Positions 61,516-64,000 of a stretch of 64,000 nucleotides of DNA are shown one piece after another (the stretch's first letter is position 1; each line of letters begins with the position of its first letter). The stretch covers positions 142,162,734-142,226,733 of the forward strand of contig CM043958.1 in NCBI GenBank assembly GCA_014529385.2. The letters are read 5' to 3'. The position numbers and the translations under genes were made by a program. Below the pieces are notes generated by a model that saw only the letters and a program-made list of their open reading frames with translations, made no database searches and was not told the DNA's origin. This DNA comes from Adiantum capillus-veneris. Its lineage: Eukaryota; Streptophyta; Polypodiopsida; Polypodiales; Pteridaceae.

Positions 61516-62046
61516 CTATGAAATCACGTGCAAATAGATCCCATATAAGGTACTTGCTATAGTTTTGATTTTTAGTAAAAGGATGTTCTTATACATAATA
61601 AAAGATCAATTAACCCGGAACGTCAAATTATCTCCTCTAATTTGAATACAATTGACACACTGATAGTGACTCAAAAAAAAAATACTACAGTTTGATGAAG
61701 ATACAACATAGAATTACATATTTCTTCCATTAGTAGGATTAGATTGTTGAGAAACTTGACGTTGCTTTGGTCGAACTAATCTAGCCAAAGCACTTAAATT
61801 ATTTGAGGTAGCTCGAATATCTCAAAGTCTTGAATCTTGAACCTTTGTCAAAGCACCCAGCTTGTTGATAGTACTTCTCAATCTTGGCATGATGTGTCGT
61901 AGAGTATTGTCTTGAAGTCATCCTTTTGATTCGCGTTGACTCCTTGAAACCTCTTTTCGTAGATTCTCAATAGATGCCAATATCATCTTTTGAGAATCCT
62001 CAACTTGAGAAAGTTTCTCTCTCAAGTATGCCTCACTCTCTAATCT
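61516..62046 (-). other. Continuation of a coiled-coil frame, then non-coding
   Basis: Past the TAG at 62,047-62,049 the same frame stays open to TGA near 61,918 (SEAYLREKLSQVEDSQKMIL, RKEVSRSQRE), extending the coiled-coil ORF upstream. Below that come only short decayed segments up to the Helitron start. Confidence 0.4.
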
Positions 62047-62484
62047 CTACAAGTTTGTTGCTTTTGTCTCTTCTTGCAATTTCCACCTTATCCCACTTTC
62101 AATCTCCAATGCAAAGCTTAAAGTTTCAACCACATCAGAGACATTGGTCTGCATTGTCTCCATCCTATTGCAGGAGGCTTTGATCTCTTGCAGGGTTTCA
62201 ATAATCTGCTTTTTAGAATTCCTCCCTACATTTTGAGCTACTCTCTTTGCCGCACGCACATTGCGAATAGGAAGAGATGATAATATCTCCTCTTCATTAG
62301 CTGATGCACTATTTCTCCCAACATTTCGAGCTACTCTCTTTGCCGCACGCACATTGCGAATAGGAAGAAATGATAGTATCTCCTCTTTATTAGCTGATGC
62401 ACTTGCAGCTATTCGAGAAGATAGCAAGCCACTGGTTGCAATAGTGAGAGAAATGGCATGACTAATCTGCATTTTACTGTACAC
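62047..62484 (-). CDS. Coiled-coil ORF of unknown function with a 31-residue tandem duplication
   Basis: 145 codons. Residues 29-90 contain two near-identical 31-residue units (ASANxEEILSxLPIRNVRAA then KRVAxNVGRNS), a 93-bp tandem repeat in the DNA (unit starts at 62,228 and 62,321). A Glu/Lys/Leu-rich coiled coil follows (IIETLQEIKASCNRMETMQ). A TAG ends it, but the frame continues as coiled coil for about 40 codons. It lies between the unknown exon at 62.9 kb and the Helitron gene, on the same strand, and may be a Helitron-associated or captured gene. Confidence 0.4.
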   Translation of the reverse strand: MYSKMQISHAISLTIATSGLLSSRIAASASANKEEILSFLPIRNVRAAKRVARNVGRNSASANEEEILSSLPIRNVRAAKRVAQNVGRNSKKQIIETLQEIKASCNRMETMQTNVSDVVETLSFALEIESGIRWKLQEETKATNL

Positions 62485-62864
62485 AAAAAACTAAAGTGGT
62501 TGCAAAGAGAAATGTAGGACCAAAGAGAAAGGTTTGAATGCTTGTAAATTAAGATAACCCTCCTAGAATATTCACTTTTTAAGTGCTTGCTCTTTTGGGA
62601 AACAAAAAAAGTGAAAAACAAAGCAAAATGCTGATCAATCATTTTTGTTAGTAGATAAAAGTTCTGCTCAATACATGATCAGCCCCATCTACATTTGAAA
62701 ATGGGAAATACATGATCAGCCCCATCTACATTTGAAAATGGAAAAAGAGCAATTAGCGCTAGGTGCTTGAAAGCAGGCTCCCTATGATTCTCTATCTTAT
62801 CAGGTCCTACAATGCTCTTTAAAGCATTAATTTTTCTATAAGCTTCAGAGATAGAACAACAACC
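62485..62864. other. Non-coding, no gene recognised
   Basis: Contains a direct repeat of catgatcagccccatctacatttgaaaatgg at about 62,676-62,702 and 62,711-62,740. Confidence 0.4.
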
Positions 62865-63188
62865 TCACTCAGAGTCAAGGTAGAGGGAATATGAGTATCC
62901 TAACTTTACTCGAATTTGCAAAAGGCGTAGGTTGTGAAACCATTGAGTGGGATCATTCTGGATTCTAACAAACACCTGGTGAAAGGGTACCCCATCTCGA
63001 GTCATGGAAGTGCGATCATAGGTTCTACAAGCTTCTTCTATGGTAACACCCAGAAAGAAACCTCGAACAATGCTTTGAAAGAAGTGAGCTTTCTTTTTCG
63101 GAAAGTAGTGAATCATTACATGATCCAATACTATCTCCATTGCTTGCAATCCATGACCAAAACAATCAGCAGATACCCTAGGTGCCAT
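62865..63188 (-). CDS. Unrecognised protein fragment, possible exon
   Basis: 107 codons from MAPRVSADCFGHGLQAMEIV to a stop at 62,865. Immediately upstream on the minus strand is ttttttccattag/g, a good splice acceptor, so this may be a last exon rather than a complete gene. Composition is protein-like (HQVFVRIQNDPTQWFHNLRL). I recognise no family. It may be cargo or a 5' ORF of the Helitron. Confidence 0.35.
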   Translation of the reverse strand: MAPRVSADCFGHGLQAMEIVLDHVMIHYFPKKKAHFFQSIVRGFFLGVTIEEACRTYDRTSMTRDGVPFHQVFVRIQNDPTQWFHNLRLLQIRVKLGYSYSLYLDSE

Positions 63189-63300
63189 AAAGTTCCTAAT
63201 GGAAAAAAATAAGAGACAATGTAAGTGTAGTTGTTATAAAACTTTGTCCACAAAACTTGACTTTACAATGTCTCTTTAGATAAGTGCTCAAAGCATAAGC

Positions 63301-63363
63301 ATTATAGATTTCTAGCTCTCTTTCCCTCTCCCTCTCCCTTCCCCTCCCTCCCCCCCCCCCCCC

Positions 63364-63434
<71 letters not shown>
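63301..63434. repeat. Pyrimidine tract: C14 run and (CT)35
   Basis: ccctctccctccc, 14 C at 63,350-63,363, then CT to 63,434. On the minus strand this is a G-run with (AG)n, so quadruplex or triplex formation is possible. Confidence 0.9.
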
Positions 63435-63438
<4 letters not shown>

Positions 63439-64000
63439 ACCCGATACAACTTTTAGATTTGTTGGATTGTTCTAGGCTTTTAAGTTCAACCCCAAGTATG
63501 TATAGAACACCCAGGGGTGGTATCTTATTGTTAAGAATAAGATGTTGATTATTCAAATTCCCTCAACTTGTTAGAGTTCTTCATGACAAATAGTCTAAAT
63601 GCTAGTGATGGGGGCTTTTCACAAGCCAAGCTCCCATACCCCTCTTCTCTCGTCCCCACCCCATGAAAACCCCCTCTTAGGGAGGGAGTGATAAAAAGCA
63701 TTGGAAAAAGTAAGAAAAAATAAAGTATGACTATGTAAATATATGAGAAAGGTAAAATTGGCCACCTCATGCCTGCGGGGCAGCCCATCCCCACCTTGCC
63801 TCCTTTTTCTTCACTGTTGCCCCGCCGTGTGTCCCTTTTCCTCTCCTCCACTCAAAAGGTCAACCCCCTCTCTCTTCCCCTTGTCCTTTCTCCTTTCTCT
63901 CTCCCCTCAGCTACCCCACCTTTCACCAATAATGCATTCTAACTCACCAATAATGCACCAACTCACATGCAACTTACCCTATCTGCCAAAATAGTATACC
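63435..64000. other. Non-coding, pyrimidine-rich end of window
   Basis: Short ORFs on both strands with low-complexity Pro/Ser/Leu content. No gene recognised. Confidence 0.4.

Overview
The window is nuclear DNA of a land plant. The evidence is a WRKY transcription-factor gene with plant-type GT-AG introns, plant lineages of Copia and Ty3 retrotransposons (a chromovirus and a Tat/Athila-like element primed by tRNA-Asp), a RepHel Helitron, foldback and TIR elements, and very many long (AG)n/(CT)n, (AC)n and (AT)n microsatellites. I cannot name the species. The low gene density and heavy nested transposon load fit a large genome such as that of a fern or another repeat-rich plant.

Layout. 1-2,980: non-coding, with a large foldback microsatellite and a tRNA-derived SINE head. 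2,991-8,226: the decayed 3' part of an LTR element (an ORF3 pseudogene split by a foldback MITE, then hairpin, polypurine tract and LTR). 9,860-11,671 (minus): the only convincing host gene, a three-exon group IId WRKY, with long pyrimidine tracts upstream on its sense strand. 13,596-14,893: a non-autonomous TIR element. 15.9-18.1 kb: LINE-like and Copia relics. 18,130-30,165 (minus): a 5'-truncated chromovirus carrying two insertions, an almost complete Copia element (21,375-25,945, TSD ACACA) and a solo LTR of its own family in the opposite orientation (27,720-29,329). 30.15-31.95 kb (minus): a Copia relic with a tandemly duplicated GAG-pre-integrase segment. 31.95-35.3 kb: non-coding tandem duplications.

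35,336-50,918: a complete, young 15.6-kb LTR retrotransposon with TSD GTGCT. Its LTRs (971 and 932 bp) differ by about eight substitutions, and their length difference is fully explained by one microsatellite and one 13-bp deletion. It has a tRNA-Asp-type primer site, a gag, a first protease fused directly to an integrase C-terminal tail, a second protease ORF with tryptophan-rich repeats, and a large third ORF. Reverse transcriptase, RNase H and the integrase core are absent. Two clusters hold nine copies of a 24-bp palindrome (half-site AGACATCATACG) in a repeated ~284/~130-bp register. A hairpin plus polypurine-tract module occurs at the 3' end and again internally, and the related element at 7.4 kb has a hairpin of the same shape with a different stem. 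This element is the best candidate for something undescribed: an RT-less element, recently mobilised in trans, with an unusual domain order and structured non-coding DNA.

50.9-57 kb: microsatellites, unrecognised ORFs and a second, inverted copy of the foldback MITE. 57,011-61,515 (minus): a decayed Helitron RepHel gene, with a coiled-coil ORF and an unknown possible exon upstream. 63.2-64 kb: a long (CT)n tract and nothing else recognisable.

In functional terms the window is one transcription-factor gene in a nest of mobile elements of several ages. Every transposon ORF is broken except the second-protease ORF of the 35-51 kb element, so any activity of these elements would depend on proteins supplied from elsewhere.
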